Shown: positions 42,532 to 51,621 of the stretch, one piece after another
Layout: each line of letters begins with the position of its first letter
Position numbering within the stretch: position 1 is the stretch's first letter
Source: an uncultured Aequorivita sp.
Lineage (GTDB): Bacteria; Bacteroidota; Bacteroidia; Flavobacteriales; Flavobacteriaceae
Length of the DNA: 64,000 bases
NCBI GenBank assembly: GCA_937125455.1
Contig: CAKZLK010000043.1
Span: forward strand, 62,001-126,000
Reading direction: 5' to 3'
Notes under the pieces: model-generated
Seen by the model: only the letters and a program-made list of their open reading frames with translations
Database searches by the model: none
Told to the model about the DNA's origin: nothing
Made by a program: the position numbers and the translations under genes

Positions 42532-43845
42532 ATGACTGAAAAAAAATCCTTCCACTCGGCATTTATTACCGTTACTGTGCTTTTTTTCCTTTGGGGATTT
42601 ATCACCGTTTTGGTTGACAGTTTGGTTCCACGGTTAAAAGACGTTTTTGAACTCAGTTATTTTCAAGCGGTATTGGTTCAATTTGCTTTCTTTTTGGCCT
42701 ATTTGGTGATTTCTCTTCCTGCAGGAGCGCTACTTTCGCGAATTGGTTATCAAAAAGGGATAATTGTCGGCTTGATTACAATGGCTGTTGGTTGCTTGCT
42801 TTTTTACCCCGCCGCTTCCGAAAGGGAGTTTTGGATATTTTTAGTTGCTTATTTTACGCTCGCAGGTGGAATAACGGTGCTACAGGTAGCAGCAAATCCA
42901 TATGTTTCAGTTTTGGGAAGTGAAAACGGTGCATCAAGCCGTTTAAATCTTTCTCAAGCTTTTAATTCCTTGGGAACAGCTATCGCTCCTTTAATTGGTG
43001 CTTCTTTTTTGTTGAGCGATACTATTAAGTCTTCTAAAGAAATTTCAGTCTTGACAGATCTTGACCGAAGCGCTTATTACATTTCCGAAGCATCCGCTGT
43101 ACAAACACCGTTTCTTTTTATTGCTGCATTTATAGGTTTTTTGGCGCTACTATTCGTATTCATAAAACTTCCAAAAATTTTAGAAAAAAGTCCCGTGGGC
43201 GCTTACGGAAAATTGCTGAAAAACAAAATCGTTATGCTCGGCGCACTCGGGATTTTCCTTTATGTTGGCGCCGAAGTTGCAATCGGTAGTTTTTTGGTCA
43301 ATTATTTCCTCAGCATGAATCTTTCTGAAGTTATTTTAGAAAACTCAACAATGAAATATATTGCCGAAAATCTATTAAATACTGATTTAAACTCTATTGA
43401 CAACAAAGCAATTGTTGGGGCATTCGTTGTTTTTTATTGGAGTGGCGCAATGATTGGAAGGTTCATAGGAGCTTATCTTACACGAATTATGAAGCCTACG
43501 AAAGTACTTTCAGTGTTTGCATTTTTAGCGGTATTGTTGTTGCTGGTTTCTATGAATACAGACGAACTTGTGGCAATGTGGTCAATACTCGCAGTGGGAC
43601 TTTTCAACTCAATAATGTTCCCAACCATCTTTGTATTAACTATTGATGGTTTGGGCGATTTAAAACCTCAGGCTTCTGGTCTACTTTGTATGGCCATTTT
43701 TGGTGGCGCTGTAATTCCGCCGATGTATGGATTTTTGACAGATAATATTGGATTTAAAATGGCATTGGTTTTAGTCATTGCCTGTTACTGTTACATACTT
43801 TATTTTGGAATATTGAAAGGGAAAAAGAAAATTCCAAGTCTATAA
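42532..43845 (+). CDS. FucP/NagP-type sugar MFS transporter
   Basis: A 437-residue permease with 12 membrane helices. The FucP-group signatures are FFLWGFITVLVDSLVPRLK near residue 17 and GGITVLQVAANPYVS near 117. It should import a monosaccharide (mannose, N-acetylglucosamine, fucose or glucose) with protons. Being the last gene of the mannosidase-glycosylasparaginase operon, it probably imports mannose or GlcNAc released by those enzymes. Confidence 0.9.
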   Translation: MTEKKSFHSAFITVTVLFFLWGFITVLVDSLVPRLKDVFELSYFQAVLVQFAFFLAYLVISLPAGALLSRIGYQKGIIVGLITMAVGCLLFYPAASEREFWIFLVAYFTLAGGITVLQVAANPYVSVLGSENGASSRLNLSQAFNSLGTAIAPLIGASFLLSDTIKSSKEISVLTDLDRSAYYISEASAVQTPFLFIAAFIGFLALLFVFIKLPKILEKSPVGAYGKLLKNKIVMLGALGIFLYVGAEVAIGSFLVNYFLSMNLSEVILENSTMKYIAENLLNTDLNSIDNKAIVGAFVVFYWSGAMIGRFIGAYLTRIMKPTKVLSVFAFLAVLLLLVSMNTDELVAMWSILAVGLFNSIMFPTIFVLTIDGLGDLKPQASGLLCMAIFGGAVIPPMYGFLTDNIGFKMALVLVIACYCYILYFGILKGKKKIPSL

Positions 43846-43906
43846 ATTTCAAGTTGTTAGGTTTTGTGATAATTAATATAGTATCTTAGAAAAAGATTAC
43901 AAAAAC

Positions 43907-45859
43907 TTGAAAACCTCACTTTCACTTTTGATCTTTATAACAGGAATCACTGGTTTTTCTCAAGAAAAAACAAGGGTTAATACTGCGGTTATAGATTCTA
44001 TCTTAAATACTGTAGAAAAAATCCCAACAGCAGATGGGAAAGTAACTTCTTTAAGTCGAGCTACAAGCAAACTGCGTTATGGGGCAGGTAGTTTAGAACT
44101 CATCAAAAAATCTGAAGAGATTTCAAAAAAAGAGAATACCCCCAAATTACTTGCCACCACCTACTATTACTACGCTAACTATTATTATTACAATACAAAT
44201 TTAGACTCTTCAATTTTTTATATTCAAAAATCAAAAGACTTTATCCGTGATGACGAACTTCCGTTTTTAAGGTCTTCCGTCTTAAATACAGAGGGCGGGG
44301 TATATGTACTTAAAGGAGATATGCCCAAAGCACTTTCCCTTACATTAAAATCAAAGGAATTTCTGGATAAAGTAGATACTACAAGTCTGGTAAGCGATGA
44401 AAAGATAATTTACAAAAAAGAGCGCCTCTCGTTGGACAATAGCATAGCCAATTTCTACAATCAAATGGAGGAATATGAAAAGGCTAGCTATTATTATGAC
44501 AAAGGTTATAAAACTGCTATGCAAGACAAATCCTATATCGCTGCTGGAGTTTTTAGAACCAACAAAGGAGACCTCTACCTAAATACTGAAGAGTATGACA
44601 AGGCTTTGGATGCTTTTATTGAAGGCAAACAATTGAAAGAAAAAGGTCGGGCTCCAGAATTGTTACTCGTAAATTCAGATTTGAATATTGGTATTGCACA
44701 CACAAATCTGAATAATTTTGATGAAGGCCTACCCTATTTAAATAACGCCATTTCATTTTATGAAAGCAGCAATATATCAGGAAAACTTGCTGAATCACTA
44801 GCATATCGAGGCGATCATTATCTGAAACAAAAGAAGTATGATTTAGCAATTATGGATTGTATGAAGTCGAAAGAAATCACTTCTTCAACCGAAAACCTTC
44901 AAGTGTTTTCAAAAGCGTGCAACTGTTTGTATGTAGCCTATAAAGCAATGGGAAATTATGACGAATCGCTTGTAAATTATGAACTTTTCGTGGATGCGCG
45001 CGAAAAAATATTTAACGAAAAAAATATAAAGAAGCAGACACAGCAGGAAATGCAGTATGAATTCAACAAAACCTCAGCGGTAAAGAATGCTGAAATAATT
45101 GCTAGTGAAAAAGAAGGAAGACTATATTCCATACTTGCCAGTATCGGATTTTTATTTGCAGCATTTTTAGGATTTTTCTTTTATAAGAATCGAAAAAAGA
45201 ATCTATCCTTGGCTAAACAGAAAAAACTTTTGGAAACAACTATTGACGAAAAAAATGTGCTTCTAAAAGAAACCCATCACCGTGTAAAAAACAGCTTCCA
45301 AATAGTTTCCTCACTTCTCTATCTGCAATCTGAAAATATGGTAGATAAAGAAGCACAAATTGCACTGCGCGAAGCTCAAAACAGAGTTCGATCGATGGTA
45401 TTGATTCATCAAAGGCTATACAACAAAGACCAATTGGTGGGCATTGATAGTAAAGAATATTTGGAAGCTTTGACCAAAGATATTTTTGAAACCCATCAAT
45501 TTCAAAAAGAAACTTTACCCTATAAACTAAATATAGAGTCCATAATACTCGGCATTGAAACCATTACACCTATTGGCCTTATTTTGAATGAATTGATAGT
45601 TAATGCCTTAAAGCACGCCTTTTCAACTATAACTCCAGAAAGCATTCTTTCGGTAGATTTTGAAAAAAAGGATGATGAACTTCTTCTAAAAGTTGTAGAT
45701 AACGGAAAGGGATTTGAAGGAGAAATAAAAGAGACTTCCTTCGGAATAAAATTGATGAATGCCCTTTCAAAAAAATTAAAAGCCACTTTAAACTATAATT
45801 CTTCTGTAAATAATGGAACCAAAGTTATTCTGAAAATAAAAAAGTTTGAAATACTTTAG
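43907..45859 (+). CDS. TPR sensor histidine kinase (HisKA_2 type), TTG start
   Basis: A 650-residue membrane kinase. The only start that keeps the signal peptide (KTSLSLLIFITGITGFSQ) is a TTG at 43907. About six TPR motifs fill residues ~60-380. A membrane helix (LYSILASIGFLFAAFLGFFFY) lies at ~406-426. The HisKA_2 phosphoacceptor is H457/H458 in ETHHRVKNSFQIVSSLL. The ATPase domain has LILNELIVNALKHAF, VVDNGKGF and GIKLMNALSKKL. The response regulator gene follows after 21 nt. Ligand unknown; the extracytoplasmic TPR domain suggests a protein or peptide signal. Confidence 0.9.
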   Translation: MKTSLSLLIFITGITGFSQEKTRVNTAVIDSILNTVEKIPTADGKVTSLSRATSKLRYGAGSLELIKKSEEISKKENTPKLLATTYYYYANYYYYNTNLDSSIFYIQKSKDFIRDDELPFLRSSVLNTEGGVYVLKGDMPKALSLTLKSKEFLDKVDTTSLVSDEKIIYKKERLSLDNSIANFYNQMEEYEKASYYYDKGYKTAMQDKSYIAAGVFRTNKGDLYLNTEEYDKALDAFIEGKQLKEKGRAPELLLVNSDLNIGIAHTNLNNFDEGLPYLNNAISFYESSNISGKLAESLAYRGDHYLKQKKYDLAIMDCMKSKEITSSTENLQVFSKACNCLYVAYKAMGNYDESLVNYELFVDAREKIFNEKNIKKQTQQEMQYEFNKTSAVKNAEIIASEKEGRLYSILASIGFLFAAFLGFFFYKNRKKNLSLAKQKKLLETTIDEKNVLLKETHHRVKNSFQIVSSLLYLQSENMVDKEAQIALREAQNRVRSMVLIHQRLYNKDQLVGIDSKEYLEALTKDIFETHQFQKETLPYKLNIESIILGIETITPIGLILNELIVNALKHAFSTITPESILSVDFEKKDDELLLKVVDNGKGFEGEIKETSFGIKLMNALSKKLKATLNYNSSVNNGTKVILKIKKFEIL

Positions 45860-45880
45860 TATCTTTAAGAAAAATCATCT

Positions 45881-46567
45881 GTGAGCCATTTAAAAATCTA
45901 CATTGTAGAAGACGACCCCTTAATTGCTTTAACGATTGAAACAGCATTGAAAAAACAAGGCTACACCATTTGTGGAAATGCCGACAATGTTGAGGAAGCC
46001 ATTGAAAAAATAAAAACCAATAATCCAGATCTTGTACTTGTGGACATTCAACTAGACGGCGAAAAGGACGGGGTGCACCTTGCTGAAAGTCTAGACAAAC
46101 TTGAAATTCCGTACATCTATTTAACTTCACAAACAGATCCACATACAGTACAAAGAGTAAAGGAAACAAGGCCGCTGGGCTACATTGTAAAACCATTTAC
46201 GGAAAATGGTTTAAGAAGTAATATTGAAATAACCTGGAGTAATTATAAAAAAGATGAGGAATATCTTGTTTTTTCGGCAAATAATGAACTTCATAAAATT
46301 AAACAATCGCAAATTCTTTATCTAAAAGCATTTGATAATTATTGTTATGTGGTGACCTTAGATCGGGAATATTTGGTGCCGAAAACACTTAAATTTTTGG
46401 CGTCCCAACTAAATACTGAAAGATTCATAAAAACACATCGCTCCTATTTTGTTAACCTTCTGAAAATTGATGGATTGAAAGCAGATTCCTTGCTCATAAG
46501 CAATATTGAGATACCCGTAAGCAATTCAAAAAAACCCGAGCTTAAGCAATTGCTGCACAGACAATAA
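45881..46567 (+). CDS. LytTR-family response regulator, GTG start
   Basis: A 228-residue regulator. The receiver has the acidic pocket VEDD (residues 9-12), phosphoacceptor Asp55 (LVLVDIQLDG) and Lys in GYIVKPF. The LytTR DNA-binding domain covers residues ~135-228 (ILYLKAFDNYCYVVTLDR, FIKTHRSYFVNL). It begins at GTG; no in-frame ATG precedes the receiver. It is the partner of the histidine kinase immediately upstream. Its targets may include the glycan operon next to it, which is inference only. Confidence 0.92.
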   Translation: MSHLKIYIVEDDPLIALTIETALKKQGYTICGNADNVEEAIEKIKTNNPDLVLVDIQLDGEKDGVHLAESLDKLEIPYIYLTSQTDPHTVQRVKETRPLGYIVKPFTENGLRSNIEITWSNYKKDEEYLVFSANNELHKIKQSQILYLKAFDNYCYVVTLDREYLVPKTLKFLASQLNTERFIKTHRSYFVNLLKIDGLKADSLLISNIEIPVSNSKKPELKQLLHRQ

Positions 46568-46745
46568 GTAAACTTCACTAAAAAAAACAGGCCTTTCACT
46601 AAAAAATTATAACGATTCTTCTGTAACAGTATATATTAGAGGAGCATTAAGGTTTGGTTTCTTAACTTTTTCAAATGAAAAATTCAAGACTTCAAAAAAG
46701 TTCAAAATAAATAACTGCAATTGGGAAAATTTCAATTGTTCTAAT

Positions 46746-46779
46746 AAAGAAAGCCACGGTGGGGTGTGGCTTTCTTTTT
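46746..46779 (+). terminator. intrinsic terminator after the two-component system
   Basis: A perfect 12-bp stem AAAGAAAGCCAC / GTGGCTTTCTTT (46746-46757 with 46766-46777), 8-nt loop, followed by TT on the plus strand. It lies 179 nt after the regulator stop, leaving a long 3' UTR or a separate short transcript. Confidence 0.75.
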
Positions 46780-46880
46780 AATAGTTTTTTAATAATGCTG
46801 AATTAAGGATAAGGTAATAGTAAGCTATTAGTTTTGACCTGAAACCAATCGTGATCAAATTGTTTTCATTTTTCAGTGTT

Positions 46881-46920
46881 AAAAAGTAAAGTCGCTTTTG
46901 AGGAGGAGCGACTTTTGCTT
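46881..46920 (-). terminator. intrinsic terminator of cyanophycin synthetase gene
   Basis: Stem AAGTCGCT / AGCGACTT with an outer AAAAAG / CTTTTT pair, followed on the minus strand by a T run. It begins 1 nt after the cphA stop codon. Confidence 0.75.
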
Positions 46921-46921
46921 T

Positions 46922-49558
46922 TTATTGTGCAAAGATCATTTCGCCTTTGCTTTCTAGTTCCTTAAATTTCATTACAAGATCCAGAGCATCCGGAATTACA
47001 TCGCTGCAACAAATAATCAAAGAACCCTTTTTGGCATTTTTAACTGCATGCGTAATGGCTTCTTTTTCTGAAGGAATGATAGTCGTTTTTTTGTTTGGAT
47101 CGCTCATTTTTATTCCATCATTCAGCATTTTTATTAAATCTTCTTCCGATTTTCCGCGAAGATTTTTATCCTGCCTAATGATTATTTCATCAAACATCTC
47201 TGCAGCTATGCTACCCAATTCATTGGTATCTTCTTCTCTTCTATCACCCACACCAGCAATAATTCCTACTTTTTCGGTAGCTTCCAAAGTATCTGTAAAT
47301 TTTTGTAGCGCCCGCATTCCTGCTGGGTTATGTGCATAATCAAGCAAGATGCTGAAATTTTCAAATTTGAAAAGGTTCAGTCTTCCTGGTGTTTGCGAAG
47401 CCGATGGAATAAAGGTTTCCAAAGCCATTTTCATATCTTCAATACTTATGCCTCGAACATTTGCAGCAATAATTGCAGGAAGTACATTTTGAATCATAAA
47501 AGTTGCCTTTCCACCATAAGTCAATGGAATATCTTCAGCTTTCATAATGCGCATTTTCCATGTACCACGACAAAGTGTAACGTATCCGTTTTCATAAATA
47601 GCAGTAATCCCGCCTAATTTTTGAAGTGCTTTTATTCGAGGGTTTTCCTCATCCATAGAGAAAAGAGCAAGGTTGCAATTGATGCTTCTTCGCATATCAT
47701 AAACCAAATCGTCATCGGCGTTCAAAATAGCGTATCCATCTGGTAAAACTGTTTCAGGAATTACGCCTTTTACTTTCGCCAGTTGCTCCACAGTGTGTAT
47801 ACCTTTAAGCCCCAAATGATCTGCAGCAACATTGGTTACAATACCAACATCACATTTTTTGAAACCGAGCCCAGCACGTAAAAGTCCGCCACGAGCACAT
47901 TCCAAGACAGCAAAATTTACAGTAGGATCTTTCAGAACAAATTCAGTACTTGCAGGACCTGTACAGTCACCTTTCATCAATAATCTGTTTTGAATATACA
48001 CGCCATCACTAGTTGTGTAACCCACTCTGTAGCCTTTCATTTTTGCCATATGTGCAATAAGGCGTGTTGTTGTTGTTTTTCCATTAGTTCCTGTAATTGC
48101 GATAATAGGTATTCTTCCTGTATTGCCTTGCTGTGGAAATAGTTTATCGACAACTGGAGCGGCAACATTTCTGGGCAAACCAGATGTTGGGGCCAAGTGC
48201 ATTCTAAATCCTGGGCCAGCATTCACTTCCAGCACTGCACCTCCAGTTTCTTCTAATGGTTTGCTTATGTCTGTGGTCATAATATCTATCCCACAGATGT
48301 CAAGATCTATTATTTTTGAAATTCGTTCTGCCATTGAAACATTTGACGGATGCAAAATATCTGTTACATCTTCCGCTGTACCTCCCGTGCTTAGATTTGC
48401 GGTATCTTTTAATATTACTATTTCATCTTTTTGAGGAACAGAATCTTCCGTATACCCTTTGGCAGCAATGATGGTTTTGGTCAAATCATTAATAGTGATT
48501 TTTGTAAGTACATTTTCGTGTCCATAACCGCGACGCGGATCCTTATTAACTTTGTCAACCAGCTCTTTTATTGTTGATTCTCCGTCACCAACAACATTTG
48601 CTGGGGTTCGCTTTGCAGCAGCCACCAAAACATTGTTTATAACCAACAATCTGTAATCTTCACCAGTAATATATTTTTCAATAATTACTTTTGAGGAAAC
48701 ATTTTTCGCGGCGTGAAATGCCACCAATGCATCTTCGTAATTATTAATGTTTACTGTAATTCCACGACCGTGGTTTCCCCCTACAGGTTTTACAACCAAA
48801 GGAAAACCAACATATCTGCAAGAAGCTTCCAAGCTACTTTCGCGACCAATAATATCGCCCCGGGGAACAAGTACTTCCGCTTGTTCCAAAAGGTATTTTG
48901 TGTCTTCTTTATCGCAAGCAATCTCTACACCAATACTACTAGTTTCAGAAGTTACGGTAGCTTGAATTCTTTTTTGATTAGCACCGTAACCCAATTGGCA
49001 AAGAGAATATTTATTTAAACGAATCCATGGGATACCACGGGCTTCAGCTTCTTCGACAATAGAGCCTGTACTTGGCCCCAAGCGTTCGTCTTCTCGAATT
49101 TCGCGCATTTTTTGAATATCTGCTTCCAAATCATAATCCTTCCCATCAATTAATGCCTGACAAATTTCAAAAGCTGCTTTGGCAGCATAACGCCCCACGT
49201 TTTCTTCAATATAACTGAAGACAACGTTGTACACGCCTTTCTCGCCATAATCTCGTGTTCGGCCAAAACCAGTGTCCATATCTGCCAAAGTCTGAATCTC
49301 TAGGGCAATGTGTTCAATAATATGACCCATCCAAGTTCCGTCTTCAACTCTTTGGAAAAAACCACCAGGTTCACCTACGCTACAACGATGACTGTACATA
49401 CTAGGAAACATCTTTTTCAGTCGGTCATTAAAACCTTCGATCTTATTGGAAGGAAGCTCTTCCATTTCTTCGAGGTCTAGGACCATTACAATTAATTTAT
49501 GACGGCGAATGGACCAATAATTTGGTCCTCGCATGGCGTTTATTTCCCTAATTTGCAT
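46922..49558 (-). CDS. cphA: cyanophycin synthetase
   Basis: An 878-residue enzyme of the size usual for CphA1. The N-terminal domain (REINAMRGPNYWS) is followed by an ATP-grasp domain (residues ~215-460; FPLVVKPVGGNHGRGITVN) and a Mur-ligase-like domain with the P-loop ITGTNGKTTTTRLIA near 490 and NVAADHLG. It polymerises aspartate and arginine into multi-L-arginyl-poly-L-aspartate (cyanophycin) using ATP. It is divergent from cyanophycinase across 96 nt, so storage and breakdown genes share one intergenic control region. Confidence 0.95.
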   Translation of the reverse strand: MQIREINAMRGPNYWSIRRHKLIVMVLDLEEMEELPSNKIEGFNDRLKKMFPSMYSHRCSVGEPGGFFQRVEDGTWMGHIIEHIALEIQTLADMDTGFGRTRDYGEKGVYNVVFSYIEENVGRYAAKAAFEICQALIDGKDYDLEADIQKMREIREDERLGPSTGSIVEEAEARGIPWIRLNKYSLCQLGYGANQKRIQATVTSETSSIGVEIACDKEDTKYLLEQAEVLVPRGDIIGRESSLEASCRYVGFPLVVKPVGGNHGRGITVNINNYEDALVAFHAAKNVSSKVIIEKYITGEDYRLLVINNVLVAAAKRTPANVVGDGESTIKELVDKVNKDPRRGYGHENVLTKITINDLTKTIIAAKGYTEDSVPQKDEIVILKDTANLSTGGTAEDVTDILHPSNVSMAERISKIIDLDICGIDIMTTDISKPLEETGGAVLEVNAGPGFRMHLAPTSGLPRNVAAPVVDKLFPQQGNTGRIPIIAITGTNGKTTTTRLIAHMAKMKGYRVGYTTSDGVYIQNRLLMKGDCTGPASTEFVLKDPTVNFAVLECARGGLLRAGLGFKKCDVGIVTNVAADHLGLKGIHTVEQLAKVKGVIPETVLPDGYAILNADDDLVYDMRRSINCNLALFSMDEENPRIKALQKLGGITAIYENGYVTLCRGTWKMRIMKAEDIPLTYGGKATFMIQNVLPAIIAANVRGISIEDMKMALETFIPSASQTPGRLNLFKFENFSILLDYAHNPAGMRALQKFTDTLEATEKVGIIAGVGDRREEDTNELGSIAAEMFDEIIIRQDKNLRGKSEEDLIKMLNDGIKMSDPNKKTTIIPSEKEAITHAVKNAKKGSLIICCSDVIPDALDLVMKFKELESKGEMIFAQ

Positions 49559-49626
49559 ACGTTGGCAGTTTTGTTAGTTTATTTCGAATTTGATAAATAT
49601 ATGATTAATTTTTATAACAATTAGCG

Positions 49627-49634
49627 TATTTTTG
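49627..49634 (+). promoter_or_regulatory. candidate -7 element of cyanophycinase gene
   Basis: TATTTTTG matches TAnnTTTG and lies 20 nt before the cphB start codon. The -33 element is not clear. No comparable element was found for cphA on the other strand. Confidence 0.45.
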
Positions 49635-49654
49635 CCCACAAATCAAATAAATTC

Positions 49655-50527
49655 ATGGGCGTAAAAGGAACACTAATCCCTATTGGCGGTAACGAAGACA
49701 AGGGCATTGAACAAAGTGAAATATATACGTTAGAATATATTCAAGAAGGTATTCTTTCTCGAGTGGTTAGGGAAAGTGGTGGCAAAGATGCTATAATTGT
49801 TATTATCCCAACTGCTTCAAGTATTCCGAATGAGGTAAGCGAAAATTACCTTCAAGCTTTTGGTAAGTTAGGCTGCAAAAATGTTCAAGTAATGGACATT
49901 CGCAACCGTGAAGAAGCTGAGGACCCAATAAACCTTGACTTAATGAAAAAGGCTGATTGTGTCATGTTTTCAGGTGGTGACCAATCTAAAATAGTCCAAT
50001 ATATAGGCGGAACACAACTTCACAAAATCATTCAAGAACGATACGAAAAAGATAATTTCGTTATTGCCGGAACCAGTGCAGGTGCTATGTGCATGAGCCA
50101 AGAAATGATTAAAGGCGGTGGTATTAAAGAGGCTTTTACAAAAGGTGCAGTGTCTATGGGAGAAGGCATGGGTTTTATTCCGAACTTGATCATAGATTCA
50201 CACTTTATTCGTCGCGGACGTTTTGGAAGACTTGCCGAAGCAGTTGCACGTTTCCCCAAACTTATTGGTATTGGTTTGGCTGAAGACACCGGACTTGTTA
50301 TAAAAAAGTGCAATATAGTTGAAGTGATTGGTTCAGGAATGGTCATCCTTTTTGACCCAAGAAAATTGAAGCACAACAATCAGGCAATGGTTGAAAATGG
50401 TACGCCAATGTCTCTCAATAATTTAAAAACGCATATTTTGGCGAATGGCGACCGTTTTGATATTAAGAAAAACAAACTTAAAATATCACCCTATCACCTT
50501 CGGGTAGTTGAGTCTCAAACTTTGTAA
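49655..50527 (+). CDS. cphB: cyanophycinase
   Basis: A 290-residue serine exopeptidase of the S51 family. The catalytic Ser141 is in AGTSAGAMCMS; FSGGDQSKI and the conserved DSHFIRRGRFGRL (around 180) are typical of cyanophycinases. No signal peptide is seen, so it is the intracellular form that releases beta-Asp-Arg dipeptides. Its 3' end overlaps the convergent isoaspartyl peptidase gene by 13 nt. Confidence 0.95.
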   Translation: MGVKGTLIPIGGNEDKGIEQSEIYTLEYIQEGILSRVVRESGGKDAIIVIIPTASSIPNEVSENYLQAFGKLGCKNVQVMDIRNREEAEDPINLDLMKKADCVMFSGGDQSKIVQYIGGTQLHKIIQERYEKDNFVIAGTSAGAMCMSQEMIKGGGIKEAFTKGAVSMGEGMGFIPNLIIDSHFIRRGRFGRLAEAVARFPKLIGIGLAEDTGLVIKKCNIVEVIGSGMVILFDPRKLKHNNQAMVENGTPMSLNNLKTHILANGDRFDIKKNKLKISPYHLRVVESQTL

Positions 50528-51450
50528 ATACCAATATCCTTTTTCCCTTCGGAAGTTTTAAAGGCACGATACATTCCCTCGGTGTTGAACGGCATTGCAA
50601 TGTTTCCATCAGCATCAACCGCAATTAAACCTCCATCTCCACCAATTTCTAAAACCCTTTTGTTTATTACTTCGGAAGCAGCCTCTTGTAGAGACATTCC
50701 TTTATATTCCATTAAACAGGAAACATCATAAGCCACCACACCACGGATGAAATATTCACCGCTACCCGTGCAACTTACTGCGCAGGTTTTATTTTTGGCA
50801 TAGGTTCCAGAGCCAATCATAGGGCTATCGCCCACGCGACCCCATCGCTTGTTTGTCATGCCGCCTGTTGAGGTTGCAGCGGCAATATTCCCGTTTTTAT
50901 CGCAAGCTACAGCACCAACGGTGCCGAACTTGCCCTCCTTTTTCATACTGTGATCCAGCTGAAATTTATCGCTATCCTTTATATTTTGCCATTGTTGGTA
51001 GCGGTGTTCGTCATAAAAATAATCTGGAGTTTCTAGATTGTATTCCAAACTTTTTGCGAAACGCATAGCGCCTTCACCTGCCAGAAAAACGTGGTCGGTT
51101 TTTTCCATTATATCTCGCGCCAATGAAATTGGATTTTTAATCCCAGTAATTAAAGAAACAGCTCCAGCATCCAAAGTGTTCCCGTCCATTATAGCAGCGT
51201 CCATTTCGTGGGTGCCATCATTGGTAAAAACACTTCCTTTTCCAGCGTTGAAAAGCGGCGAATCTTCCAAATGTTTTACTGCAGTTTCAACAGCATCCAT
51301 TGCACTTCCATCATTTTCGAGGATGGAATATCCTTTTTCAAGCGCTTCATTTAAAGCCGCTTTGTATTGTTCTTCCTTTTCGGGCGTCATCAATCCTTTT
51401 ACAAGTGTTCCTGCACCACCGTGAATTACTAGGGAAAATTTTTTATTCAT
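50515..51450 (-). CDS. isoaspartyl peptidase / L-asparaginase
   Basis: A 311-residue plant-type asparaginase. The self-processing nucleophile is Thr177 (KFGTVGAVACD). HGGAGTL at the N-terminus and RVGDSPMIGSG and CTGSGEYF of the active site are present. These enzymes hydrolyse beta-aspartyl dipeptides, which fits the final step of cyanophycin breakdown (beta-Asp-Arg to Asp and Arg), given its position next to cphB. It is a distant relative of the exported glycosylasparaginase at 41514 but lacks a signal peptide. Confidence 0.92.
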   Translation of the reverse strand: MNKKFSLVIHGGAGTLVKGLMTPEKEEQYKAALNEALEKGYSILENDGSAMDAVETAVKHLEDSPLFNAGKGSVFTNDGTHEMDAAIMDGNTLDAGAVSLITGIKNPISLARDIMEKTDHVFLAGEGAMRFAKSLEYNLETPDYFYDEHRYQQWQNIKDSDKFQLDHSMKKEGKFGTVGAVACDKNGNIAAATSTGGMTNKRWGRVGDSPMIGSGTYAKNKTCAVSCTGSGEYFIRGVVAYDVSCLMEYKGMSLQEAASEVINKRVLEIGGDGGLIAVDADGNIAMPFNTEGMYRAFKTSEGKKDIGIYKV

Positions 51451-51471
51451 TGCTGTTGTTATTTATTGCCA

Positions 51472-51501
51472 CAAAAGTACGCTTTGGTTTTAAATTTGAA
51501 A
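51472..51501 (-). promoter_or_regulatory. promoter of isoaspartyl peptidase gene
   Basis: On the minus strand TACTTTTG (51472-51479; TAnnTTTG) is preceded at 18 nt by TTTC (51498-51501), one mismatch from the TTTG -33. The start codon is 22 nt away. Confidence 0.5.
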
Positions 51502-51593
51502 CATAAAAGACCTAATAGCTTTTGAAAACCGCTATCTCTTTATTTCATAATTTCTTTTTCTCAGAAAACCCTTCGTTTCTAAAGTGTTCTTTT

Positions 51594-51601
51594 TATTTTT
51601 G
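51594..51601 (+). promoter_or_regulatory. candidate -7 element of polA
   Basis: TATTTTTG matches TAnnTTTG and lies 20 nt before the polA ATG. No clear -33 element. Confidence 0.4.
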
Positions 51602-51621
51602 AAGCATAAGTATTCCAAACT

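Larger units (their letters stand above)
46568..46921. other. 354-nt intergenic region with two terminators
   Basis: The region lies between the convergent response regulator and cyanophycin synthetase genes. It contains two hairpins listed separately and a small inverted repeat TAATAGTAAGCTATTA near 46813. An 11-codon frame at 46675-46710 is too short to support as a gene. No tRNA or recognisable ncRNA is seen. Confidence 0.6.

Noticed and set aside
46675-46710. 11-codon frame beginning ATGAAAAATTC between the regulator and cphA
   Set aside because: Too short, no recognisable peptide type and no ribosome-binding evidence.
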